Of a stretch of DNA of 64,000 nt, positions 12,699 to 20,491 are shown piece after piece. A program made the position numbers and the translations under genes. Position 1 is the stretch's first letter. Each line of letters begins with the position of its first letter. The stretch spans positions 62,001 to 126,000 of the forward strand of contig JAIOYK010000005.1 in NCBI GenBank assembly GCA_021741145.1, given 5' to 3'. The notes under the pieces were generated by a model, which had not been told where the DNA came from, did no database searches, and was given only the letters and a program-made list of their open reading frames with translations. Source of the DNA: Rhodospirillum sp. (lineage in GTDB: Bacteria; Pseudomonadota; Alphaproteobacteria; Rhodospirillales; Rhodospirillaceae).

Positions 12699-13247
12699 AT
12701 GCGCAAAGGAAAACAAGCGGAGGTACGCCCGTATTCGAGCGACAACCCAGATCCGCTGGATAAAGAAGTGGGACGACGGTTGCGGCTCCGCCGCAAATTG
12801 CTGGGGTTGAGTCAACAGCAATTGGCGGACGCGGTCAGCATCACCTTTCAACAGGTGCAGAAGTACGAACGGGGCGTGAACCGGTTGAGTTCAAGCCGCC
12901 TGTGGGATTTCGCGACGATCCTAGGGGTCAGCGTTTCGTTCTTTTTCGAGGACCTCGAAGCGGCGGACGTGGATCGCACCATCCCCCGCGCCCGCAAGGA
13001 CGCGTTGGAACTGGGGAATACCCTGCCCGTTTCAGAGGATCCCCTGACCCGGACGGAGACCTTGGAACTGTGCTACGCCTTCTGGGCGGCGTCCCCCCGG
13101 GTTCGCAAACGGTTCCTGGACTTCCTGAAAGTCACCGCGACCCTGGAGAAGCCCGCCTACGAGGATGGAAACGAAAGCCGCGAGGGTCCCACCGCCGCGC
13201 CTTTAGGCCCATTCCCGGAGCAGCAAGCCGATGGATCGCGTCCCTGA
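12699..13247 (+). CDS. XRE-family helix-turn-helix transcriptional regulator
   Basis: A 182-residue DNA-binding protein. Residues about 22-85 form a Cro/C1-type HTH: RLRLRRKLLGLSQQQLADAVSITFQQVQKYERGVNRLSSSRLWDFATILGV, split here into recognised helices; QQVQKYERG is the typical recognition helix. The rest is an alphaproteobacterial-type tail with FWAASPRVRKRFLDFLK and a disordered end. The gene points at the luxI operon and may or may not be related to it. The start has a weak ribosome-binding site, and later starts are possible. Targets cannot be told from sequence. Confidence 0.85.
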   Translation: MRKGKQAEVRPYSSDNPDPLDKEVGRRLRLRRKLLGLSQQQLADAVSITFQQVQKYERGVNRLSSSRLWDFATILGVSVSFFFEDLEAADVDRTIPRARKDALELGNTLPVSEDPLTRTETLELCYAFWAASPRVRKRFLDFLKVTATLEKPAYEDGNESREGPTAAPLGPFPEQQADGSRP

Positions 13248-13328
13248 TCTTCGCTGATCCAGAGAGTCCTTTCCGATCGGGCTGAATCCCATCACACCTT
13301 TGGTGTGCTTCCAGCGCACCCATTCTAT

Positions 13329-13367
13329 CCGGCCGGACTGAATCGAATGGCGATTCGGTCCGGCCGG
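13329..13367. terminator. Long hairpin between convergent genes
   Basis: Arms of 17 bases (ccggccggactgaatcg and cgattcggtccggccgg) pair with one G-T and a 5-base loop. It lies between the ends of the XRE gene and the luxI operon. There is no T run on either side, so it is a hairpin likely to stop or stabilise both transcripts rather than a classical terminator. Confidence 0.5.
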
Positions 13368-13396
13368 AAGAGTGCTTTGGCGCGAGACGGAATGCC

Positions 13397-13651
13397 TCAA
13401 TGAAAAGGGTTCGGTCGCCCCGGTTCTGGCGGCGGATAGCCACCCCAGCGGCGTTCCAGGGATTCCCGGGCGCAGCCAATCAGAACACTGATTTCCTGCC
13501 CCCCCACCTTCAAGGCCTCCGTCTCCAGATAGGCCAGTGCTTCCCAAAGGCCCCGCACCCGGTCCGGCCCATCATCGACGATCTCGACAGTGTCCATTTC
13601 GTCCCGGGAAGTGGCCAGGGTATCGGTGTGGGTTTTTTCGCGCGCCCCCAT
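13397..13651 (-). CDS. Small ORF translationally coupled to luxI
   Basis: An 84-residue ORF whose ATG shares one base with the luxI stop codon (TAATG), so ribosomes could pass directly from one to the other. The product begins MGAREKTHTDTLATSRDE, is acidic in the first half and has an amphipathic middle (VRGLWEALAYLETEALKVGG) and a proline-rich tail. I do not recognise a family. The arrangement is reminiscent of rhizobial cinI-cinS, where a small coupled protein acts in quorum-sensing output, but no sequence similarity is claimed. A longer reading frame upstream overlaps luxI and is not used. Confidence 0.6.
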   Translation of the reverse strand: MGAREKTHTDTLATSRDEMDTVEIVDDGPDRVRGLWEALAYLETEALKVGGQEISVLIGCARESLERRWGGYPPPEPGRPNPFH

Positions 13652-14271
13652 TATGCGGCCCTCCGGATGTCTTCGACGGAAAGCATCTCCACGGTAACCT
13701 TGGCGCGCCGCTGGGCGATCGCCAGGATTTCCTCGGAGATTTCCACCTCCAGGGCCACCACGCCGGTCCCGTCCATTTTCACCATGCCCCCCAAACGCTT
13801 GAAGCGGTAGCCACCGCGGCGAAGGATCGGTTCCATGCGCACATCCGAGACGGAGACGTAGGTGTCGAGGCCTTCCCGCAGGCCGTATTCTTGCAAGGCG
13901 CAGAGCAGCATGCCACATAGGTTCCCGCACCCGTCGGTCCGCTCTGGGCGGTGATCCACGGCGAACCGCGTCACATCAACCACCCCTTGGCGCCGAGGGA
14001 TCTCCCCCTCCACCAGCATCGGGAATGCCTCGCCCAGCAGACTTCTCTTCGCCGTGTTAAGCAGCCGGGCACCGGCCACGACCTGACCACGCGGGTTCTT
14101 GGTGGTCAGGTAGATCGCGTCCTGATCATCGAATTGGTCAATTTCCCGCCCGGGAGGACAGACCAAAGGCCATTTCAGCCGATTGATGAAGATTTCGTGC
14201 CGCAACTCGGAAAACGAGTGAATGTCATACGCGTTGGATATCGCGTTATGCCGATCCGTAATCGTAAACAT
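13651..14271 (-). CDS. luxI: LuxI-family acyl-homoserine lactone synthase
   Basis: It makes an N-acyl-homoserine lactone signal from S-adenosylmethionine and an acyl carrier. The 206-residue protein carries the family's invariant residues at the expected places: R24, F28, W34, D45, D48 and R69 (in GARLL). A GGGGAGA ribosome-binding site lies 6 bases before the ATG. It stands 262 bases downstream of luxR on the same strand, behind a terminator and a candidate lux box. A small coupled ORF follows. The acyl chain cannot be predicted from sequence. Confidence 0.93.
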   Translation of the reverse strand: MFTITDRHNAISNAYDIHSFSELRHEIFINRLKWPLVCPPGREIDQFDDQDAIYLTTKNPRGQVVAGARLLNTAKRSLLGEAFPMLVEGEIPRRQGVVDVTRFAVDHRPERTDGCGNLCGMLLCALQEYGLREGLDTYVSVSDVRMEPILRRGGYRFKRLGGMVKMDGTGVVALEVEISEEILAIAQRRAKVTVEMLSVEDIRRAA

Positions 14272-14364
14272 CTGGCATCTCCCCGCCTGTGAATTTCAGG
14301 AAGAGAGCAGACTTCGAGAGCCTTGAAATCCCGGATACATTCAGGGGGGAAGGTTCCCTCCGGA

Positions 14365-14411
14365 ATTTTACCGAGTTGACTTTTAAAACGCTTGGAAACC
14401 CACGGGTTTCC
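14365..14411 (-). promoter_or_regulatory. Candidate lux box and promoter of luxI
   Basis: An 18-base perfect dyad, ggaaacccacgggtttcc (14394-14411), lies 123 bases before the luxI ATG and just after the luxR terminator. On the minus strand a TAAAAT -10-like hexamer (14365-14370) starts 23 bases after the dyad, putting the dyad centre near -44, the classical position for a LuxR-activated promoter. The bases do not match the Vibrio lux box closely, so binding by the adjacent LuxR is inference. Confidence 0.5.
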
Positions 14412-14434
14412 TCCCTGTGCACTCGAAATGGTTC

Positions 14435-14472
14435 AAAAAAGAAACCCCGCCGATTATCAATCGATGGGGTTT
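14435..14472 (-). terminator. Rho-independent terminator of luxR
   Basis: On the minus strand a hairpin (AAACCCC, then CGATT-ATC-AATCG nested, then GGGGTTT) is followed by CTTTTTT. It lies about 60 bases past the luxR stop and separates luxR transcription from luxI. Confidence 0.8.
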
Positions 14473-14533
14473 TAAATTGCCGGACTCGGAGCCGAATTCC
14501 AAAGTCCAGACGAAGAAGGGAGCCGCGCGACAC

Positions 14534-15283
14534 TCACATGGTCAACAGACCCCGGGTCAGGGCGACCACCACCGCGTGGGTCTTGGAATAGGTCCCCAGC
14601 TTTCGCTTGGCGTTCTCCAGATGGGATTCCACGCTTTTGACGCTGATGCGCACGATACTCGAAATCTCGCCAGAGGTTTTGCCCTCGGCGGTCCAGCGAA
14701 GCATTTCCTGCTCGCGGGGACTGAGCAAGGTCTTCTGGCGGCGCGATGTCATGTTTGCATTGATCAAGGGACTGCGGGCGCGGCGGTCGAAATAGATCGC
14801 CATCAGATGCAGCAAATTGGCCTTTTCAGCGACCAACGCATCCCCCCCCTTCACGTCGTCGGCGATCACCGACAGTGTAGCGTAGTCCCCATGCATACCG
14901 GGAATGGGAACGGAATAGCCCTCGCGCACTCCGGCGTCCGCGGCTTCTTCGAACAAACGGATTTGAAGCTTGGACAGGCTCTCCACTTCGACCGCGTCCC
15001 GCCAGAAAAACGGCAAGATCCGATCCGGTCTCGATTGAAGAATGGGATCGACGTCCAGATAGCCTTCCTTGAAATAGTGCTCCGCCCAAGACTCCCCGTA
15101 ATTGTGCATCACATAGGGAAGACGATGGCCCGTCCCTTCCAACCGAACGACATGGTAACAGGCGTGCCGGAACCCCATGGTCGCCAATGTGTCGGTCAAC
15201 ACCGTGGTGAGATCCGCCGGGGACGTTACCGCCCCCAGCGCCCCCACGAAGGAGGCCAGAACTTTCCCATCGCCAGATGTCAT
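14534..15283 (-). CDS. luxR: LuxR-family quorum-sensing regulator
   Basis: An acyl-homoserine-lactone-responsive transcription factor of 249 residues. The N-terminal autoinducer-binding domain (about 15-165) has the conserved W66, Y70, D79-P80, W94 and G122. The C-terminal LuxR HTH starts at LSPREQEMLRWTAEGKTSGE and includes VESHLENAKRKLG. luxI lies downstream on the same strand and is its likely partner. The conserved signal-binding residues argue against an orphan that has lost ligand binding. Confidence 0.93.
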   Translation of the reverse strand: MTSGDGKVLASFVGALGAVTSPADLTTVLTDTLATMGFRHACYHVVRLEGTGHRLPYVMHNYGESWAEHYFKEGYLDVDPILQSRPDRILPFFWRDAVEVESLSKLQIRLFEEAADAGVREGYSVPIPGMHGDYATLSVIADDVKGGDALVAEKANLLHLMAIYFDRRARSPLINANMTSRRQKTLLSPREQEMLRWTAEGKTSGEISSIVRISVKSVESHLENAKRKLGTYSKTHAVVVALTRGLLTM

Positions 15284-15725
15284 ATTCCCGTTTCCCCATG
15301 AAATCTGAGCAATTTAACCTACAAAGAATGCATCCAACGGGATGAGCATACTAGGCATTCGCGAGTAATTTAATAAAAAACCCGGAAAACGGGCTCCTCT
15401 TCGGTGTATTTTCCAAGAAAAATAAACTTTAGAGTGTATTACGTCGCAACGGATTCATGAGAATAGCGGGTGAAGATACACTTTAAAAAATACTGAACAA
15501 AAGACATGCAACCGAATCCGATTCCCTCGAGGGACTCCGCGAGACTCATGAAGTCGCCGTCGGTCCGCCCCCCTTCCGATGGCCAATCACTCCCGTGAAA
15601 AGGTCCACCCGGTGGGTTCCGCCATCGCGAAGGCTGGTCCTGAAAGCTGGGATATCGAATTTTCCGGATCGCCCGGGATCGCCCCGAATCATACAACTTA
15701 TGAGATCCGCTTTTGTCTTCCGGGC
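15284..15725. other. AT-rich intergenic region upstream of luxR
   Basis: No gene is supported in these 442 bases. The part next to luxR (15300-15480) is clearly richer in A and T than its neighbours and should hold the luxR promoter; TAGTAT on the minus strand at 15348-15353 is a possible -10. The remaining 250 bases show nothing I can name. Confidence 0.5.
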
Positions 15726-17213
15726 CTATGACATCCCGGAAGCCTTCTGGTCGGCGGACAGCGTGAAGTGAACCGTACAGCCGTTGTCCAGACTACTTTC
15801 GATCCAGATCGTTCCCCCATGTTGGGTCACCACCCGCTTGCAGATGGCCAGACCAACGCCCGTTCCTTCGTAGGATCGGGAGCCATGGAGGCGACGAAAG
15901 ATGGAAAAAACTTTCTCGGCATGGGCGGGATCCATGCCTATTCCGTTGTCTCTAATGGAGAATCTCCACGTCCCACTGCCATCCCACAGGGGTTGTGCCT
16001 TCACGGATATTTCGGGAGGACGGAGGGGAGAACGAAATTTCACGGCGTTGCCCAAGAGGTTTCGGAACAGGTTCGCCAGTTCCTTGCGCCGTCCCCGTGT
16101 TTCCGGCAAATCACCGACCTCGAAGGTTCCTTCCAGACGCTCCATCTCGGACCGCAGTTCGTTGATGGCCTCTTCCACCAGGTCGAGAACCGGGACGGAT
16201 TCCACCTCCAGCTCCTCCGTGCCCGCGCTGAAATAGGCCAGCAAGTCCTGGACCAGGGCCCGCATCCGCTTCGCGCCATCGATGGCGAAGGACATGTATT
16301 CCCGTTCCTGTTCGTCCAGGCGGTCTTTCAGGGTTCGATCCAGCAATTGACAATAGCTGACCACCGCCCGGACCGGCTCCTGCAGGTCATGGGCCGCGAC
16401 CTCGGCGAATCGTTGCAAGTCGTTGTTCGTTTCCGTCAGTTCGGCCACCGTCGCCCGCAGGGTGTTTTCCACTTCCTTCCCCCGGGTTACATCCAGGACC
16501 ACTCCGATCAATCCCTTGTCATGCCCCCCCATCAGTTCGGTCTGCGGGGACGCGGTGACGAGAACCGATCGGGTTTTCCCATCGGCGAAATGGCTCGTCG
16601 ACTCCCAGACCCGCGTGCGCCCCTCGGTCAACAGGATCGCCTCCTCCCGGGCATGACGCTGGGCCTCTTCGTCGGGCAACAGGTCGAACATGGACAAACC
16701 AATGACCTCGGACCGACGCTTGTTATTGGCGTCGAGAAAAGCTTGGTTGCAGATCTCGTAACGCCCTTCGGCGCCTTTGATAAAAACCGGCAGGGGGATG
16801 GCGTCGAGGACACTTTGCTGGAAAGACCGTTGACGCTGGATTTCCGCGTCCGCTCGCCTTTCGGCCGTCACATCCTTGGCTGTTCCCCGGGTTCCCAGGT
16901 GTTCACCGCTTTCGGGATGGAAGACCGGCAAGCCACTGATCAGCAAATAATGGATCCCGCCCCCGTGGTCCGTGGCCTCGAACCGGCGATCCCGGAAGGG
17001 ACTGTCGAAGTCACCACCATCGGGAAAGCGGCCCAGGTCGGCGAAGGTCTTCCCCAAAAGAGCCTGGGCTGGACGCCCCAGGATTTCGAACACCCGGTCA
17101 CTGGCATGGGTGAAACGACCCTCGCGGTCGGTCTCCCAAAGCCAATCGGAAACCAATCGGGTCAGGTCATAAAGACGTTGACGGGTCAGGGAATGGGAGT
17201 CCGGTTGGCTCAT
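15726..17213 (-). CDS. PAS-domain sensor histidine kinase, soluble
   Basis: A 495-residue two-component kinase. Two PAS domains come first (about 16-110, starting SDWLWETDREGRFTHAS, and 130-250, with PLPVFIKGAEGRYEICNQAF). A HisKA domain follows with the phosphoacceptor His near 275 (EVAAHDLQEPVRAV), then a HATPase domain with IRDNGIGMDPAHAEKVFSIF and GTGVGLAICKRVV. No membrane segment is visible, so it probably senses a cytoplasmic cue or a cofactor bound by PAS. GAGGG precedes the ATG. The DUF2336 gene ends 6 bases upstream, so they form an operon. No response regulator is encoded next to it. Confidence 0.92.
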   Translation of the reverse strand: MSQPDSHSLTRQRLYDLTRLVSDWLWETDREGRFTHASDRVFEILGRPAQALLGKTFADLGRFPDGGDFDSPFRDRRFEATDHGGGIHYLLISGLPVFHPESGEHLGTRGTAKDVTAERRADAEIQRQRSFQQSVLDAIPLPVFIKGAEGRYEICNQAFLDANNKRRSEVIGLSMFDLLPDEEAQRHAREEAILLTEGRTRVWESTSHFADGKTRSVLVTASPQTELMGGHDKGLIGVVLDVTRGKEVENTLRATVAELTETNNDLQRFAEVAAHDLQEPVRAVVSYCQLLDRTLKDRLDEQEREYMSFAIDGAKRMRALVQDLLAYFSAGTEELEVESVPVLDLVEEAINELRSEMERLEGTFEVGDLPETRGRRKELANLFRNLLGNAVKFRSPLRPPEISVKAQPLWDGSGTWRFSIRDNGIGMDPAHAEKVFSIFRRLHGSRSYEGTGVGLAICKRVVTQHGGTIWIESSLDNGCTVHFTLSADQKASGMS

Positions 17214-17219
17214 GATCCC

Positions 17220-18419
17220 TCATACCTTCGGCGAACGCTGGGACCGGGATGCCTTCGAGGACTGGGACTCTGCGGTCCCATCTCCCTCCACGGACAACAG
17301 AGCTTTCAGATAATCCTGGTCTCTTTGCCACTTGCGCAGCACCTTCCGGCAGTCGTTGGCGACCATGCGGTCGAACATATCCATGACATGCAGGTGGGCT
17401 TGGCGCACGTTCCGGGACGCCTCCGGTCGCGCCTGGCGGGACATCAGGAACAGCACCGAAAAATCCTCCCGCGAGAAGTCCAAGGCCTTGCAGGCGATGG
17501 CCAAGCCTTCCCCGCCGGGTTCGAACAGCATGCGTTGGACGAGGGTCGCCCGCATGCCGGACATGCGGGCGAAAAGCTGGACGAACAGGGCGATTTCCCC
17601 GTCATGGAGGGCACTGATCAGAAGATCCGGATCGATATTTCCCTTGGCATGAAGCTTCTCCGCGAGCGTCGCGGCGGGCGCCCGCTGGGCCACGGGCTCG
17701 GTCGACAACCCCTCCTGGGCGGCTTTCTCCAAAAGATCGTCCACGGTGTCCGCGTCCAGACCAAATTCGGAGAGGATGTATTTCCGCAGGGCCGCGGAAA
17801 CCCACATGAACATGCGCTTGGCCACGTCCGGGGGCAGATCCTCCCTCCGCAGGATCGGCTCCTGAAAGGTGTCCACCCGCTGGGACTGCTCCACCAAGTA
17901 ATCCATGGTCGCCGCGGAAATCTCCGCATCGGGATTGCCCAACATTTCGGTGATGACCGTCTGGTTTCCGCTTTCCACCAGGGCATCGGTGACCGCCTCG
18001 CTCACCTGAAAGCGGACGGCGATCGCCAACTGATGTTCCAAGGTCCGGTTGCGGATGACCTCGATCAGGTCCGCGTCCTGGAGCACCCGGCTTTGGCTGA
18101 GGATCGGATAGGCGACGTCGATCTCGTCACTGGCCAGGAAACAGATGAGGGCCCGGGGGGCGTCTTGCCGCGTGGCCAGATCGGCGCTGATCCGCTTACG
18201 GACGGAGTGCTCGATCTCGCGCAGCACCCGCTTAAGGATATCGACCATCAAGCTCCGCTCACGCTCGCTCAGGTCGCGGCCACGGGCGGAGAACATGTCC
18301 ACCATCGCCTCGGCGAGACGGTTGCGGCTGCTCACCGTCTTTTCGCGGGCAAGCCTCAGAAGCGTCTCCGCATCCATGTGTCCGTCCGATAGTCCGTCTG
18401 TCCCGCGTTTCTCACTCAA
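17220..18419 (-). CDS. DUF2336 domain protein
   Basis: A 399-residue helical protein of the alphaproteobacterial DUF2336 family, built of HEAT-like helices (DAPRALICFLASDEIDVAYPILSQSRVL is typical, shown in part). No enzyme motif is visible. The TTG start at 18419 has GGAAG 7 bases upstream; an in-frame ATG at 18377 is the alternative. It is cotranscribed with the following PAS histidine kinase (6-base gap), which suggests a shared signalling role; relatives have been linked to cell-cycle or motility signalling, but I cannot assign a function here. Confidence 0.8.
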   Translation of the reverse strand: MSEKRGTDGLSDGHMDAETLLRLAREKTVSSRNRLAEAMVDMFSARGRDLSERERSLMVDILKRVLREIEHSVRKRISADLATRQDAPRALICFLASDEIDVAYPILSQSRVLQDADLIEVIRNRTLEHQLAIAVRFQVSEAVTDALVESGNQTVITEMLGNPDAEISAATMDYLVEQSQRVDTFQEPILRREDLPPDVAKRMFMWVSAALRKYILSEFGLDADTVDDLLEKAAQEGLSTEPVAQRAPAATLAEKLHAKGNIDPDLLISALHDGEIALFVQLFARMSGMRATLVQRMLFEPGGEGLAIACKALDFSREDFSVLFLMSRQARPEASRNVRQAHLHVMDMFDRMVANDCRKVLRKWQRDQDYLKALLSVEGDGTAESQSSKASRSQRSPKV

Positions 18420-18649
18420 GATCAGTCTTCCCCATTGGCTGCTTTCCCACCCAGCGGCAAGCTGAAAACAGGATCGCTTTGCCCCAGACTATAACGACTT
18501 GTCCATCCCGGAAAATGAATTGAATGGGGCTCCGAATACCGCCCCCTTTTCCCTTGGGTGGCGCGCGCGGTTGAATGGTGGCCTGTTTGGGCCTATCTTC
18601 CGGCCCTTCCGCATTCTCGAGCGGCCCCACTCCTATTGTCCGGCGAACC

Positions 18650-20455
18650 ATGAGCGACCTGTCCCATATCCGTAACTTCGCGATTATCGCGCATATCGAC
18701 CACGGCAAGTCCACCCTGGCGGATCGGCTGATTCAGCTCTGCGGCGGCCTGGACGACCGGGAAATGAAGGAGCAACTCCTCGATTCCATGGATCTGGAGC
18801 GGGAACGCGGCATCACCATCAAGGCCCAGACGGTCCGCCTGCTCTACACCGCCAAGCGGGACGGCAAGGTCTACCAGTTGAATCTGATGGACACCCCGGG
18901 CCATGTGGATTTCGCCTACGAGGTCTCCCGGTCCCTGGCCGCCTGCGAGGGCTCTTTGCTGGTGGTCGACGCCAGCCAGGGCGTGGAGGCCCAGACACTG
19001 GCCAACGTCTATCAGGCCATCGACGCCAACCACGAGATCATTCCCGTCCTCAACAAGGTGGACCTGCCCGCGGCCGACGTGGCTCGGGTAAAAACCCAGA
19101 TCGAGGACGTGATCGGCCTGGACACCAGCGAATCCGTTGGTATTTCCGCGAAAACCGGCCTGAACGTGGATCAGGTCCTGGAATCCATCGTCACCCGTCT
19201 GCCTCCCCCCACGGGGGACCTGAACGCCAAGGTCCAGGCCATGCTGGTGGACAGTTGGTACGACTCCTACCTGGGCGTGGTCATCCTGGTCCGAGTGCGC
19301 AGCGGGACCCTGAAAAAGGGCATGCGCATGCGCATGATGCAGACCGGCGCGGTCCACCCGATCGATAAGGTCGGCGTCTTCACCCCAAAGATGCTGGAGA
19401 CCGACAGCCTGTCCGCTGGCGAAATGGGCTTCATCATGGCTGGCATCAAAAGCGTCGCGGATTGCTCCATCGGCGATACCATGACCGATGACCGGAATCC
19501 CACGACGGAAGCCCTGCCCGGGTTCAAGCCCTCCATCCCCGTGGTCTGGTGCGGTCTGTTCCCGGTGGACACCAGCGATTTCGAGCTGCTGCGCGACAGC
19601 TTGGCCAAGCTGCGCCTGAACGACAGCAGCTTCGAATTCCAGATGGAAACCAGCGCCGCGCTCGGTTTCGGCTTCCGCTGCGGCTTCCTGGGCCTGTTGC
19701 ACATGGAGATCATCCAGGAACGCCTGGAGCGGGAATTCGACCTGGATCTGATCACCACGGCGCCCTCGGTGGTCTACAAGATGTATATGACCGACGGCAC
19801 CATGATGGAGCTTCACAATCCCGCGGACATGCCCGATCCGGTGAAGATCGACCGGATCGAGGAACCCTGGGTGAAGGCCACCATCATGGTCCCCGACGAG
19901 TACCTGGGGCAGGTGCTGGCGCTGTGTACGGAGCGGCGCGGGATCCAGATGGACCTGACCTACGCGGGCGCCCGGGCCATGGCCGTCTACAAGCTGCCCC
20001 TGAACGAAATCGTCTTCGATTTCTACGACCGCCTGAAGTCCATCAGCCGGGGTTACGCCAGTTTCGATTACGATATGGCCGACTATACGGAAAGCAATTT
20101 GGTCCGCGTGTCGATCCTGGTGAACAATGAACCCGTGGATGCGCTGGCCTTCATCGCCCACCACTCACAGGCCGAATTCCGTGGTCGCCAGATTTGCGCC
20201 CGGCTGAAGGACCTGATCCCCCGGCATATGTTCAAGGTGCCCATCCAGGCGGCCATTGGAGGCCGAGTCATCGCCCGCGAAACCATCGCCGCCCTGCGCA
20301 AGGACGTCACCGCCAAATGTTACGGCGGCGACATCTCCCGCAAGAAGAAGCTTCTGGAGAAGCAGAAGGAGGGCAAGAAGAAGATGCGCCAGTTCGGTCG
20401 GGTGGAAATCCCTCAGACCGCTTTCATCAACGCCCTGAAGATGGGAGACGACTAG
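18650..20455 (+). CDS. lepA: Elongation factor 4 (LepA), translational GTPase
   Basis: EF4 acts on ribosomes during initiation and stalled elongation. The ATG at 18650 gives the standard start [22 protein letters not shown] and 601 residues. G1 AHIDHGKST is at 14-22, G3 DTPGHVDF near 80 and G4 NKVDL near 135. The C-terminus has the LepA-specific domain ending [17 protein letters not shown]. An upstream in-frame extension of 25 residues is not conserved. cobN follows after 36 bases. Confidence 0.97.
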   Translation: MSDLSHIRNFAIIAHIDHGKSTLADRLIQLCGGLDDREMKEQLLDSMDLERERGITIKAQTVRLLYTAKRDGKVYQLNLMDTPGHVDFAYEVSRSLAACEGSLLVVDASQGVEAQTLANVYQAIDANHEIIPVLNKVDLPAADVARVKTQIEDVIGLDTSESVGISAKTGLNVDQVLESIVTRLPPPTGDLNAKVQAMLVDSWYDSYLGVVILVRVRSGTLKKGMRMRMMQTGAVHPIDKVGVFTPKMLETDSLSAGEMGFIMAGIKSVADCSIGDTMTDDRNPTTEALPGFKPSIPVVWCGLFPVDTSDFELLRDSLAKLRLNDSSFEFQMETSAALGFGFRCGFLGLLHMEIIQERLEREFDLDLITTAPSVVYKMYMTDGTMMELHNPADMPDPVKIDRIEEPWVKATIMVPDEYLGQVLALCTERRGIQMDLTYAGARAMAVYKLPLNEIVFDFYDRLKSISRGYASFDYDMADYTESNLVRVSILVNNEPVDALAFIAHHSQAEFRGRQICARLKDLIPRHMFKVPIQAAIGGRVIARETIAALRKDVTAKCYGGDISRKKKLLEKQKEGKKKMRQFGRVEIPQTAFINALKMGDD

Positions 20456-20491
20456 CCCCCGTCCCCTTTCCCTCACCCACCGGGAGCCCCC

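Noticed and set aside
15439-15696. 85-codon minus-strand frame between luxR and the kinase
   Set aside because: No ribosome-binding site, no recognisable features and an odd composition.
15768-18392. Very long plus-strand open frame (874 codons)
   Set aside because: It is antisense to the histidine kinase and DUF2336 genes, which have clear domains; the long frame is a product of high GC content.
20456-20491. Possible cobalamin riboswitch before cobN
   Set aside because: Only 36 bases separate lepA and cobN, too short for a riboswitch.
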